DNA from: Lutjanus erythropterus
Lineage: Eukaryota > Chordata > Actinopteri > Lutjaniformes > Lutjanidae
Assembly: GCA_020091685.1 (NCBI GenBank)
Contig: CM034595.1
Coordinates: forward strand, 4,827,971 to 4,891,970
Direction: 5' to 3'
Length of the DNA: 64,000 nt
The notes under the pieces are model-generated. The model was not told the origin of the DNA. It saw nothing but the letters and a program-made list of their open reading frames with translations, and ran no database searches. Position 1 is the first letter of the stretch; each line of letters opens with the position of its first letter. Positions 33,693 through 45,400 of the stretch are shown here, one piece after another. Both the position numbers and the translations under genes were made by a program.

Positions 33693-35335
33693 CAGGGGTG
33701 GAAGTAACTAATTACAACTACTCAAATTACTGTTACTGAGCCATTTTAAGGAGGAGTATTTGAACTTTTACAGGTACTTCATATTTGAGTGGCATTTTTT
33801 CAAACCTGTTATTTTACTTGAACCTAAGTGTGCATTACTTTTTGGAATCTGTTTAGAATAGCTGATTGTTGACTTTCACTTTCGGGTTGTCAGTGCTTAC
33901 ATTTCGGAAATAAGACTCAACAACCTGTGATTGGCCAGAGAATTTTCTAAAGCCTGGAAACAGAACTGAGAGGATTATCATAAGTCTAGTTTTCTCTCTG
34001 ACCGCTTGAATTACATAAACCGCACACCCCACCTTTAATATGGATTTTTGGAACCAGCAGGATAAATGGGCCAATGAAAACTATGATGCATGGATGAAAA
34101 AAAAAGCTGCAGCAAGTAGCAGTGACCACTGAGCAGAACAGTGCAGGAGCTGGGAGCAATTTAGATTTAATATTTGGAGAAACTTCTTTTGACTGAATGC
34201 TGCTGTTGTTAATGCATTAAACCAATGATTCCAAAAGTGTGGGCTGCAGCTCAGTGGTGGGCCATGAAGGCCCTGCAGAGATCATGAGAAAAAAAACATT
34301 AAGTTGAAATTGTATAAGTTTGAAATCACCATAATATGTTCATGATTATTTAAAAAAAAAGAAAAAAAGAAACGTAATCAACAATTAAAACAAAGCCATG
34401 GAGTTTACGTTACGTGTTATTTTTTATTTATCTGACCTAGCTTAACAAGTGTTACACCATATTTGGTGACATTCTTAAGTTTGGGAATGGCTGCATTAAA
34501 CATCAACAATTAAAAAGTAACTACACTATAAAAAAATCATACAGGAATTTAGCAGATACACAAATAAAGTTATCGTTAACCTAACGTAAATATACAAGTT
34601 GTATTTATTCAAGTTAATTGAAAGTAAAATGTATTTTCAGAACACTTTCAAACTTATAAACACAAGTTTTTCCAACTTGAAGTCTTTTGAGTTGAAATGA
34701 GGCGTTGAATGAATGTACTGTACAGAGTTCAGTTGACTCATTAAATTAAATTTCTAAAGGAACATCATCCATATAATCGCAGCCTTCCCAGCATGTATTG
34801 TTTGAGAGTTGAAACTTTTTTATAGTTTGACGATGAAAACTTGCTGCGTCTCTAATACACTTGAAGAGAAGTCATGCTTCTTTGATTTCACAATAATGAA
34901 AACACTGTGATGAATGATGGTTAGTTTTGAATTCAGACTCAAGTCACTTACACTTACAAGTTAATACATTTTAATAGATGTTTAATGTTACACGTTTGTC
35001 AGTGTGGCTGAAGAGTTGTTGGTTCAACCTAAAATTTTTAGGTTGAACAAGTTTTCTCAAGTACAATTGAATTAATGTCAAATTTATTTGACAAGAAAAT
35101 CATTACAAAATTATTTAATTAACTTAAGATCTTAAGCCAGCGTGGACACTAACATTATTAAGTTAAAACAATTTAACTTTTATTTTTACAGTGTAATATA
35201 CTGAGCAGTTTTTGAAAAACTAAAACTTTTCTCAAGTATTTCTAACACCAGTAGTGTTACTACTACCAGTAGTTGAGTAATGTAACAGATACTGTACTTG
35301 AATTCAGATTTTGAGCACTCTTTCCACCACTGCTG
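33693..35335. mobile_element. hAT-like element with 'CAGGGGTGGAAGTAACT' ends, interrupted by a second element
   Basis: The left end CAGGGGTGGAAGTAACTAAT is matched by the inverted right end GAGCACTCTTTCCACCACTG. Flanks TTGAGCAT and CTGAGCCA could be a decayed 8-bp target duplication. Inside, a second element (about 34520-35194) has ends of the CACTRTAAAAAA type (CACTATAAAAAA, and TTTTTACAGTGT at the right). No transposase frame is visible. Family assignment is inferred. Confidence 0.5.
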
Positions 35336-35759
35336 AGCCAAATAGGTCACTCTTAGTCCAAGTGAAGTAAGTAAGATTAAACAGGTGAGGTGCATAGTGA
35401 GACGCTGTATACAAAGCTGTCGGAGACCTTAATCCTGGAAGGCATGATTAAGCCAACAACAAACGTGTGCTGTACTTCATTTTTGTAGTAGGCCACTAAA
35501 ATCAGGCAGCAGTTTCAAAAAAAAGGAGGAAGAAGAGAGGTGACAGCACTTCCCCACATTGGTTGAACAAATAGAAATAGAACAAACCATTTTGCATGGA
35601 GAAGAATTGAATGAATTAAGCAGGTGTTCTGTGGTCTGGTGGTACTACAGCGCACACTTCTGTACCTCCTGTCCTGGTCTGTGCACAACCCTGTGATGCC
35701 ATTTTGTAATATTTCCTTTCAGTTTCTTCTCCGTAGAATTTAGCAAGAACTTAGCATGG

Positions 35760-36099
35760 GAATTTTGAGAAATACAGTCACTTCTGTGTATTCTTTACCA
35801 GAGTGAAGATGTGTGATGTTCGAATAAACACTGCAAAAGTTCCCTCTTGGATGCCCTTGTGGTAGATAAAACTTTTGGCACACTGGTGTCCCACCACATA
35901 GAGCTGGTGCCCCCTTCTTTTTTTTCTGCCCCTGCCCCTCAGACAGTCCACCACTGCAGGGTGGCGATACATGGCAACATGGGCGTTAGAAACTTGTGCA
36001 GAATGCATTCTGGTACATGTGGGCACAAGGAATTTACTGCTTCAGTTGGCTACATTTGCCATCAACACTGACTGAAAAAGTGGTGAATTGTCCCTTTAA
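35760..36099. mobile_element. TTAA-ended repeat (reverse orientation)
   Basis: Read on the minus strand it begins TTAAAGGGACAATTCACCAC at 36099, like the other TTAA families here. It contains a moderately GC-rich interior that produces opposite-strand ORFs of 82 and 74 codons. The other end is not defined. Confidence 0.45.
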
Positions 36100-36381
36100 C
36101 ACTTCCAGGCCTTAGTCAATAACCATAAACACAACTCTGAGACAAAATGTGCGTGACAAACTGTGATAGTTGTCTCCAGAGAGCGATGGGAGTCCTTGCA
36201 GGGACACAGTGTGAATGGTGTGCGTGAGAGTTGATGGCATTAAGTGTGTAAACAGTTATTTATCCAGTTATTCACTGCTATTTATTGCTAAAAAAACACT
36301 TTTCTCTCTTATTGAACATGAAGAGACCGTGCAGCAGGCTCTCAGCGGTAGCCTGCATGCTGCAGACAGACTGATTATGGC

Positions 36382-36409
36382 GTGTGTGTGTGTGTGTGTG
36401 TGTGTGTGT
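36382..36409. repeat. (GT)14 microsatellite
   Basis: It is a perfect GT dinucleotide run of 28 bases in the upstream region of atp6v1c1. Confidence 0.95.
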
Positions 36410-37619
36410 CCTGATAACATCCCGGCAGACTGGCCTCTAGCCAGCCATGGGCAAGCTCACCCTGCCGTTTGATGTCGAGGGTTGGCTCCAGGCAGACCAA
36501 GCATTGTGTCCCAAACAATGAACCCCAGACCCACTGAACTATAAACATGTCCCTTTGGGGGGCGTTTTCCTCAGATTCTGTGCAGGAGACACCCAAAGTC
36601 AGGAAACTTGACCCGACTTTTCCAAATTTAGTAACTCCAAAGCCTCAAATGCTGCTGACTTGGCATCCAAGATTGAATGTCTGCTTCTCTAAAATACGGT
36701 AATAATGCACCTGGAATGTTGCCTGACGCTCAGGTCAGGGGTGGAGTTCTTATCACATCTTATAATTCCGGAAATTTGGTTAAATTCATATCACAAATGG
36801 AAAAATGTTGTCTCACCAAAGTATATTTTTGTTAAACTGACTGCAGGCTTTGGGAGGAACCAAGTACATGTAATGGGATTACGTAATTAGGATACAGTTG
36901 CAGAAAAAGAAATGTAATCAGATTACAGATACATTTAGTAAAAATGGGGATTATTAGCAGAATTTTAAAATGCATTTTGAAATAGAGAATAATGCACTAC
37001 CATGCATATGCACACATTACAACACTTCATGAGTCTCAAAACTTTACTCTACTCCCCAGAATAAGATCATGGCAGTTTACTTTGAATGTTAGTTTGAATG
37101 TGAAATGCAAATAGAATATTAAACAAAGTTAAATTAAAAATGTGCATGATTACTGCTATTAATCTAAACATGCATTTGCACATGACTAAAGAAGAAATAG
37201 CTGGAACCTAACAAGGAACAAGGAATTGAACCATATTTGGTCTTGAAGTAATCTAAAAGTAACGATAAATAATCAAGTAAGGTTATTTTAATATTATGAC
37301 ACTTGGATTAAGTTACTGACTGCATTTTTTTAAAGTAATTACTGACTGTAGTATGTAAAGCAACCCTCCCACCCCTGATTGTCTGTGACATAGAAATGCC
37401 AGCCCCATTATTCTAAGTCTTAAGTATTAAGAGCTATGCATTATTGCATAACATTTATGCAATCCTTACATGATTACTTTAAGAACAGTGTGGCCTGCTT
37501 GTTGAGACCCTCCTCTGTCTGGAAGACCTGACCCTCTGTCGCACTGGTTCCCAACCTGGGGATCCCGAACTTCACTGGACACCAAAGCCTCATGAGGGAT
37601 TGCAGGGACCTCTGTTTTG

Positions 37620-37945
37620 AAGGTCCAGTGTGTAAAACGTATGGGGATTTATTGGTAGAATATGTCAGAAATGGATTATAATATTCATATGTGTGTGTTC
37701 ATAAGCATATGATCACCTGAAAATAAGAATCACTGTGTTTTTGTTACCTTAGAATGAGCCTCTTCCGCTGAGGTTTTCCTACAGTAGCCCAGAACAGACA
37801 AACCAAACTCTGGCTCTAGATATGGCCTGCTACATTTTGTTCAAGTTTTTTGGCCACTGTAGGGTCTCTTACTAAGAGAGAGGCGACATATTTGTAATCT
37901 GCAAGGACACTGCTTGACCACTAAATCCTGGCTTTTTAAGGGGTG
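37620..37945. mobile_element. 'GGTCCAGTGTGTA' family copy, reverse orientation
   Basis: It begins GGTCCAGTGTGTAAAACG and ends CTTGACCACTAAATCCTGG, the inverse of the family start. The interior GAATGAGCCTCTTCCGCTG and GTAGCCCAGAACAGACAAAC blocks match copies at 908 and 5617. Confidence 0.65.
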
Positions 37946-38799
37946 TAAGAAGACTTAAAAATAATACAATATAAGATAGATATGGGGCAGTCCATCAACT
38001 CACTTGACATTTGGTAGAGCATGCGTCCCATGAACTGAGGCTGGTTCAATTACAGCTAGCAGCTCTCTGCTACATTTAATTTCCCCTCTCTCTCTACCCC
38101 TTTCAATTTTCAGTGTATAATAAAGGTGAAAAAAAGCCCCCGAAAGTATATATAGAAAAAATACAATAGAAAAATACTGTATATCTCAGCATTTCATTAA
38201 TTTATGTAAATAAAACTAAATGAAATTGCTATTTTTAAAGTTTAGGTTCTTATTTAAATTATAAATCCACAAATCTCAGAGGCACAATGTGAAGACCTGA
38301 TCACAACCTATATTCACAGACCCTTTACTCTCTGCTAAACATCCTCGTCTTGCATTACCAAAGTGCACAGCTAAAACAACCAAAGAGCTAATAGAGTGAT
38401 GTCCAGGCTTCAGACAGACAAAAAAACTAAATTTGTCATAAAAAAGCCTATAAGCACATATGATTGTTAAAAAAAAACATAATAATAAATCATCCAGACA
38501 GAAATAGATGAGTTTTACAGCAGCAATTTTGACTTTCTACCCTATTATTTCATATAAATATTGCTGGTGTGATGAAGGTCTATTATATAAAAAAGATTCT
38601 GAAAATATCAGGAACAAAATCTTCCTACAATTATTGTGTTAATTGCTTTTGGTAATTATACATTTATCACTTGTTCTGTACTGTTACAAATACCCATAAA
38701 ACATGTACCTGAGCATCAAACTCCCTCAAAAGTTGCAGTTACCTGGCCTGCCTGCAGTACCGCCTGTCCACCAGCGGTGGTCGCTGCTGAGTCTCCTGA

Positions 38800-38973
38800 G
38801 TGAGCAGCAGAGTGAGAGGCCTTCCTGTTCCTCTCAGGTCAGCTGACTCTGATGCTGCTGTCAGGAGACCTCACCAACTGTGCTGAATGGCAACTATGAA
38901 TACTATCAAGGCGTAGAAACGCTACTTACAGCTGTATTTTTCCACTGTTAACGGACTCGTTTTGTATTTACAG
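38800..38973 (+). promoter_or_regulatory. atp6v1c1: atp6v1c1 promoter and non-coding exon 1
   Basis: A non-coding exon ends at 38973 (donor GTGAGT) and joins exon 2 at 39443. Just upstream, the 10-bp palindrome GTCAGCTGAC (38838-38847) resembles the CLEAR element GTCACGTGAC used by TFEB on V-ATPase genes, but with the two central base pairs exchanged. The TATA-less start is not fixed by sequence. Confidence 0.5.
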
Positions 38974-39461
38974 GTGAGTGAAACTGATAAACAACAGAAA
39001 TGTCCACCTGTGTTGTTGTTGTGAGCAAAGCTAAGTGGCTAACGTTAGCTAGCTAATCCCTCCTGCCTGACCTTAACCATCTTTCTTCTTTTGCCAGCTT
39101 CGGTTTCTATACAGAAATGTTTAATTCTTATTTATGGTTGTGAAAGCAGTCAGAGAATGAAGAAATGTAGTGTTAGCATCAGCCTGTGTTGGACTTGAAC
39201 ACTGAATGAGCTCCTGTTAGTGTAGCATCATTTTATTAGCTCGCTCAGTAGTAAACAGTCAGGACATTTCATTAGCTTACAACAGCACTAGCAGTTTTTT
39301 GTGGCTAAAATATAGCTAAAGTCAGGAAGTATAGTCAGTCCTAATGATAGAGAGACAGACTTGGCGTTTTATTTACTGTTTATCTGAATTATAACGCAGC
39401 ACAGATTAGTCTAATTCCAGTTCTCCTCTTAGTTTTTTCTAGGTTCACCAGTACTGTGACC

Positions 39462-42400
39462 ATGACAGAGTTTTGGTTGATCTCTGCACCTGGAGAGAAG
39501 ACCTGCCAGCAAACATGGGACAAAATGATGGCAGCCACCACACGCACCAACAACCTGTCTGCCAACCACAAGTTCAACATCCCAGACCTGAAGGTTAGCA
39601 TGGATTCACAGTCTCAAACTTCTTCTCCCATGCTGCAGTACAGAGAAGGGATGGATGATGGGAATTACGGCTCTTTGAAGGGAGCCGGATCTCATGGTTC
39701 TGTTTCTTTATGAGAGCTGTTCAAAGGAACAATAGAGCTGTTCAAATAACAAGTCAAGCTAGGGCTGCAACATCTTTAAATTGCAAGAACATTGTGAAAG
39801 ATCCCACTTTCTTAAAGTCCGTGATTAAGTCTTAAAATCATGTTTGTCAGTCCAAAATCCAAAGAGATTCAGTTTAATATGATAATAAATAGAGAAAAGC
39901 AGTAAATTTCCATATTTGAGAAGTTGAAAATGTACTTAAACAATTAATTGCCTATCAAAATAATTTAATAGTTTAATTCTTTTTTTACCACTTCCCCAGT
40001 TGGTCAAATGAGTTGTTAGATTTTTTAGCCCAGCGTAGCATTTTATTTGTCCTGGACAAGCAGATAATCCTTATTGTTGAGCCCTGACATGTTGTCAGAT
40101 ATTTTATTTTACAGAATATAATGCAGATTTTTTTTAATATATTTTGGGGGTTTATAGGCAGCATTTTATGTATATTTGATTTCTTGTCTTAATCATCATC
40201 TTCATTTATAGTTTAATAATTGTAATCATCAAACATACCAGTGAGAGTTTAACATTTCATTGCCCTGATTTCATTTTGGATTTTATATAGATGTATGTGT
40301 ATATAAAGAATATCATCCGATATATTGATGTTGGAATTTTTTTACTCCCTACTATCAGTATCATCATCTGCCCCAAAAACTGTCAGGCTGTAATCAAAGT
40401 AATAATTTCTCATGCAAAAGGCCCATACTACAGCCACCTCCCGGCTGTAAGCCCTCCCCGCCTGCTTAACCTGATGGTATGATCTTTGTCTGTCATCACA
40501 CGTGATTGGTCTCATGCACACACACCGACTCACTGTTAAGTCAGTGCATGGATGGAGTGCACGTAGCTGGCAAGCATTGTGCCAAAAACATCATCTTGTT
40601 GTTCTGTCTTATATTAATGTACATAAAAAGAAACGAGTCATAGAAAACATTGCTCAGACTGAAGCCAAAGAAGCCGGCTCATAGAGCTGACCCGTTCATG
40701 ACTGACACATCACTCGTACAGAGCCAGTACCTTGTGGTAATCTAATCTATAGATAATTAGCTGAATGTGGACATCATTTTCTGTCTTGCACAATCCAGAA
40801 TTATTTTTAATCTATTTAAAAAAGCCTCACGTGGTGGTTTTACATGTAAAAGCAGATTCATATGACAGTCACTCACCTGTATATCCACTGTCAAGAATAA
40901 GCTGATTGTGTGTGTGGGAAGCAGCCTCTGCACAGATCCGTTGCGTGCATGTTGAAGCGTTGGTTTGGTGAAGTTTTCATCCACAGAGCAGAATCAGCTC
41001 GTCTGGTTCGGCTCCTCGCTGCGCTGAAGGTGAAGTAACCCCGCTGACCTTGCTGCCACATGGGGCTGTAATGCTCTCCTGGAACTGTTAGCGATGCATG
41101 AACGAGTCTGGACAAAGAGGCGCCGTCCTAAGCACATAGGGCCCCCTGGATGTCACTGTAGGCGGACTGGACCCCAGATGTCACTGTTTAAACACAACCC
41201 TGCTGACCCCACTTAAAAACCACCCAAATCTCAGGACTGATGAGTCAAAAGTCATAATGTGCTGATGTGAGACTTTTTGCTTTTTGTGTTCATAAACAGG
41301 TGGGGACACTAGATGTCTTGGTCGGGCTGTCGGATGAACTGGCCAAGTTAGACTCCTTTGTTGAAAGGTACGCTACCTGCTGTATTCTGACTTGTTTTGA
41401 ACATTGCTTTAATGACTGGTTAAATTGTTATTTTATAGAGCTCTCATAATAATGTTGGATAAAGTCTGTATTTTAAAGGGACAGTTCACCCCAAAATCAA
41501 AAATGCATCTACATTTTCCAACCTATTTCACTATTTATCCATCTAGATCAGGGGTGTCAGACTTTTAGTTATAGGCCACACTGCGGCTGCGCAATTAATT
41601 TAAACTTTATCGAGTTTGCAATTTTGCTTTCTGCAATTTCAAATTGCTGGAGGTGCAATAATATATTTAGAAACACATCTTCGTGTGGCACAGATGCAAA
41701 AAATCACACCATAGTCAGTTTAACAGGCTATTCAATAAAAATAAGCATAATTATGTAAAAATTATCATACTTATAATATCGCCAATCATATCACAATTGC
41801 ACTATCAGTCAAAATAATAGCAATTAGATATTTTTTCTGAATCGTTCAGCCCTGAGCCACACACAGTCCAGGTTGATCTTAAGAAGGCCAGACCAGTAAA
41901 TCCATTGCATAATAACCTAGGAAATAAAACAATGATGATATATATTGTCACAAGACTTTTCATCAATAGCAATAATAAAATTGTTCAGTAAGATGTTCAG
42001 TAGTTTTACATGAAAGCATAAAATGCAAACCACCATGAAAGCACTTAACAAAATTGCCCTTGTTCATAAACAGCCTATTGTATCCCGTGGTAATGGAGTG
42101 TTAGAGTCACACACAAGCAGCCAATCATTTAGCAGGTGTGTTGCTCAGTTACACCACTGACACAAGACACAACAACAGAAACAGCGTGGAGTGAGAAAAT
42201 GAGTGCTGATGGTTAGGAATTTGTTAATAAATAATTAAAAAAGCTTGTCAGTATGGCTGTTTTTTTAAAAAGTCTATTACCTGTGTGCCATGATAAGTGA
42301 TTAAACTCCATGTGAGGCAGTTAAATTCAAAATGAAGTGATTAAATTCATGTTTTTGTCTCCTAGCCTTTGAAAAAAAGAACAGTTCATTAAAAATGATC

Positions 42401-45400
42401 TGTAATTATCTATATTAGTTGAAATGAAACATATATCATGATACATTTTTCAGCGATGTTGTGCAGCCCTATGACATCCTATAAATAACAACACAGGTTT
42501 CCCCCTTTTTTTTTAGCAAAAAAAAAAATGTCTGAAAATGTTGACAATGACTGAACCATCCATTTACAAAACAGATGGTGAACAGCTTGAGATGTCTTCA
42601 GAAAAATAAGTGCAGTTTCAACAGTCTCAGTTTTTCCACTTTCAGTCAGTCTGCTGTCGTGACATGAGCATCACAATAGAGATCACAGTGGATCCACAGA
42701 CACACAAAACATGTATGCATTTTGGAACTGAACAACAATATAGTGTTTTATAACAGCTTGTTGAGATCTAGAAATTCTTTTAATTTTCCAGACTTTTCCA
42801 CTGCTGTGTAGTGATGCTGGCTACACCATACAACACCAACTAATGTGGAAGATATTATGCAGTTGGTGGGTGTAGTTTGGTAGAAAGAAAGTAGTTCCTA
42901 CATGAAACTGCTCACAACAGGGTCTGTGGATTATCTTGAGTAACCAGGTCATGATTTCTGGAAAGAAACATTACTGTTGAGTTTTTTCAAATGTATATTC
43001 CTGTTGTGGGACTAATAAAACAATATCTTATCTTATCTTAAATCATCTTCTCTCATCTTTCTGGTGCATTGAGCACTGTAAGCCATCTCACACCAAGACT
43101 ATCTAGATCGATGAATAGTGTCACAGGGCAGAGGAAAAATATGTATTTTTGATTTTTTGGGCAAATGGTCTCTTAAAGGGCATGAAAAAATCTTGTGCAG
43201 CACTTGTGACCCCCTGATGCAGCCAGTTCACCATTCCCTAATCCCTTCCCTTCCCTTGTAACAATGAGGAATTTCACAGGGGCCTGAGGCTAGCGGGCCT
43301 CGCTGGCTAAACTTATCCATTTACAGTTGGGTGACACACCAGCCGCTCTTTCTTTAGTCATATTTATACCCAATGACTTATGTGCGGCAGGTTTGTTTGA
43401 GTGTCATTTATAGTCTTTTGGAAATATTGACATCCAAAACTCACACACAGACATTACTGCCTGCTTCCTCTGCAGACATTCCCAAGACTGTGAGAAAGAC
43501 CAGGCTTGCAACTCGGTTTCACTTGTTTGACTACAGCCTGTCATTAATCTAGTTCCTTTTGTGAAGTTTCCATCCAGCATATCTGGAAAAAAACTTGCAT
43601 TACTGAATTCTTCAAAATTGGACTAATTTTTATTCAGATTTATCTCCACCGGGTGTAAGCATTTATGACTGTATGCTCAAGGACCTCTCATGGCTGAGAT
43701 GATTCACAATTTTTGAAAAACCTTAAAAAATGTTATTGACCGCTCTGTTTTAAGGCTCATGAATGGTGTTTTTTTTTTCACCGGCTAATTGACGACGGAC
43801 GTCATTTCCAACTTTTTTGGATTTTTAAAATGTATTTATCATGTCCTGTGGTTGTGTCTTGCTTACAACTACCATGTTGCTGCCCCATTTTGTCCCTTCA
43901 GAAAACTGAAATGAATGAAAAGTACAGACAAAAGGCTCAGTCTGTATTTGTATCTGTATCTAAGATTTAGCATAAATGAGCCTTTATCAAGCCTTTAACT
44001 TTCAACAACTGCTAGGCTAAAAACAAGGCTTACGTACTCTGTTGCAGGACACATTTTGGCCTTTGTCGTAGCTCAAAAACTGACATCCATGGAAACATTT
44101 TGTTTCATGTTAAACCAGACCATCTGCACTTTAATTCCATACCTAATATGTTATGATCCATGAAAGTTTGGCACAATATGAGATGATTAAAGAGTCTTCA
44201 AGGTCTGATAGTAAACAAATCAGAGATGAAGACTTCACTATAGAACCTCCTGTAATTTGCTTAATTCTGAACTGATTTTCATGAAATTTGTTTAACCTGA
44301 GAAAATGAACATGATAGTCATTTTTTTAATCAGCTCTATACCAAAATATTATCCTGAATAGACACAGCTTCCACTGGGACATGCAGGCTCTTATTTATTT
44401 ATAGGCAATATCAAGTGTAAATCACTCAGAATTTCAGCTTTTGTGATTTAGCACAATCCTGGCCCATTCCAAAGTGGGCTAACTACAGCTTTAGCCTAGG
44501 GCTTCCTGGCCCTGATCCGGAGCAGGGTTAACCCTGAGTTTGCAGGGTTAGCCCCTGAAAATTGACTAAACCCAAGGCTTTAAAGTGCCAGTGTGAAATG
44601 GGCCACGGAACATTTGTAAGTGTTCACATCAACTGGTGCACCAACAGTCATGTAACCCTGGACTAGAAGAAGTACAGTGTGAATTCTATAGCCCTGTGCT
44701 CAGCTTAACCCTGGCCTAACATTATGTGTGTGAAAAGGGGCTATATTAGCCCAAGGTTCACTCTTAGCCCAGGGTTAAGACTAGCCTTGGGCTAAGAATA
44801 TACAGCGTTAAAAGCCCTTTATACAGTTAGGTGAAACCAGGATGCTTGGCCACAAAACCTTTACACTAAAATTGAGACTATACTGTACAAAGATACTCAA
44901 AACCTTTGCATCTAGTTAAGAAATTAAACTATACTATACAAAAATACTTGAAAACAATTATGACGGTATTGCAGTAGGTGCCTCACCTTCTGTTGCCTGT
45001 CAGATCTGCACCCTACTGAGTGACCTTTTCTCATTTAGATATGGATTATTATTTTGTTGTCCTTTGTAATTGTCTGCACAATAAAAATGTTGTATAGTCA
45101 AAATAAAATCCGAGTGGCAGATATATTTTCTTATGAACTTTCTGAGCAGGAGGTGTGACTTGGCTCTCAGTCTTTCTCTGGCCTTTCTACTGTAGACACA
45201 GTCCTGCTTTGATGTGCTGCTGAACAGTGTGGTTAAAAATCCTGAACTCTGCAAGTCTTCCATACCTTGACAAGAGCATGTGAAAGTTTTTGATGTGTGT
45301 GTGTGTATGTTTGTGTCAAATTTGGGGCATGAGGTCGTGGTGGTCGTGTGAGTGTGTGGTTCACACTGGCTCTGTGCACGCGGTTTGTGTTGTGCGTGAC

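Larger units (their letters stand above)
28600..38790. other. shared upstream region of azin1 and atp6v1c1
   Basis: azin1 (-) and atp6v1c1 (+) point away from each other across about 10 kb. No coding exon was recognised. The ORFs (for example 29320-29592, 31139-31486, 32320-32751) have no domain or splice support. The non-repeat stretches at about 29400-29660, 30880-31300 and 36100-36600 are less AT-rich than their surroundings and could be regulatory, but conservation cannot be judged here. Repeats include the nested element at 33693-35335, a TTAA element ending at 36099, GT microsatellites, a 'GGGATTACGTAAT' repeat at about 36860-37375 and a 'GGTCCAGTGTGTA' copy at about 37620-37945. Confidence 0.55.

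Noticed and set aside
35778-36071. Opposite-strand 82-aa and 74-aa ORFs
   Set aside because: They fall inside a TTAA-ended repeat and have no independent support.
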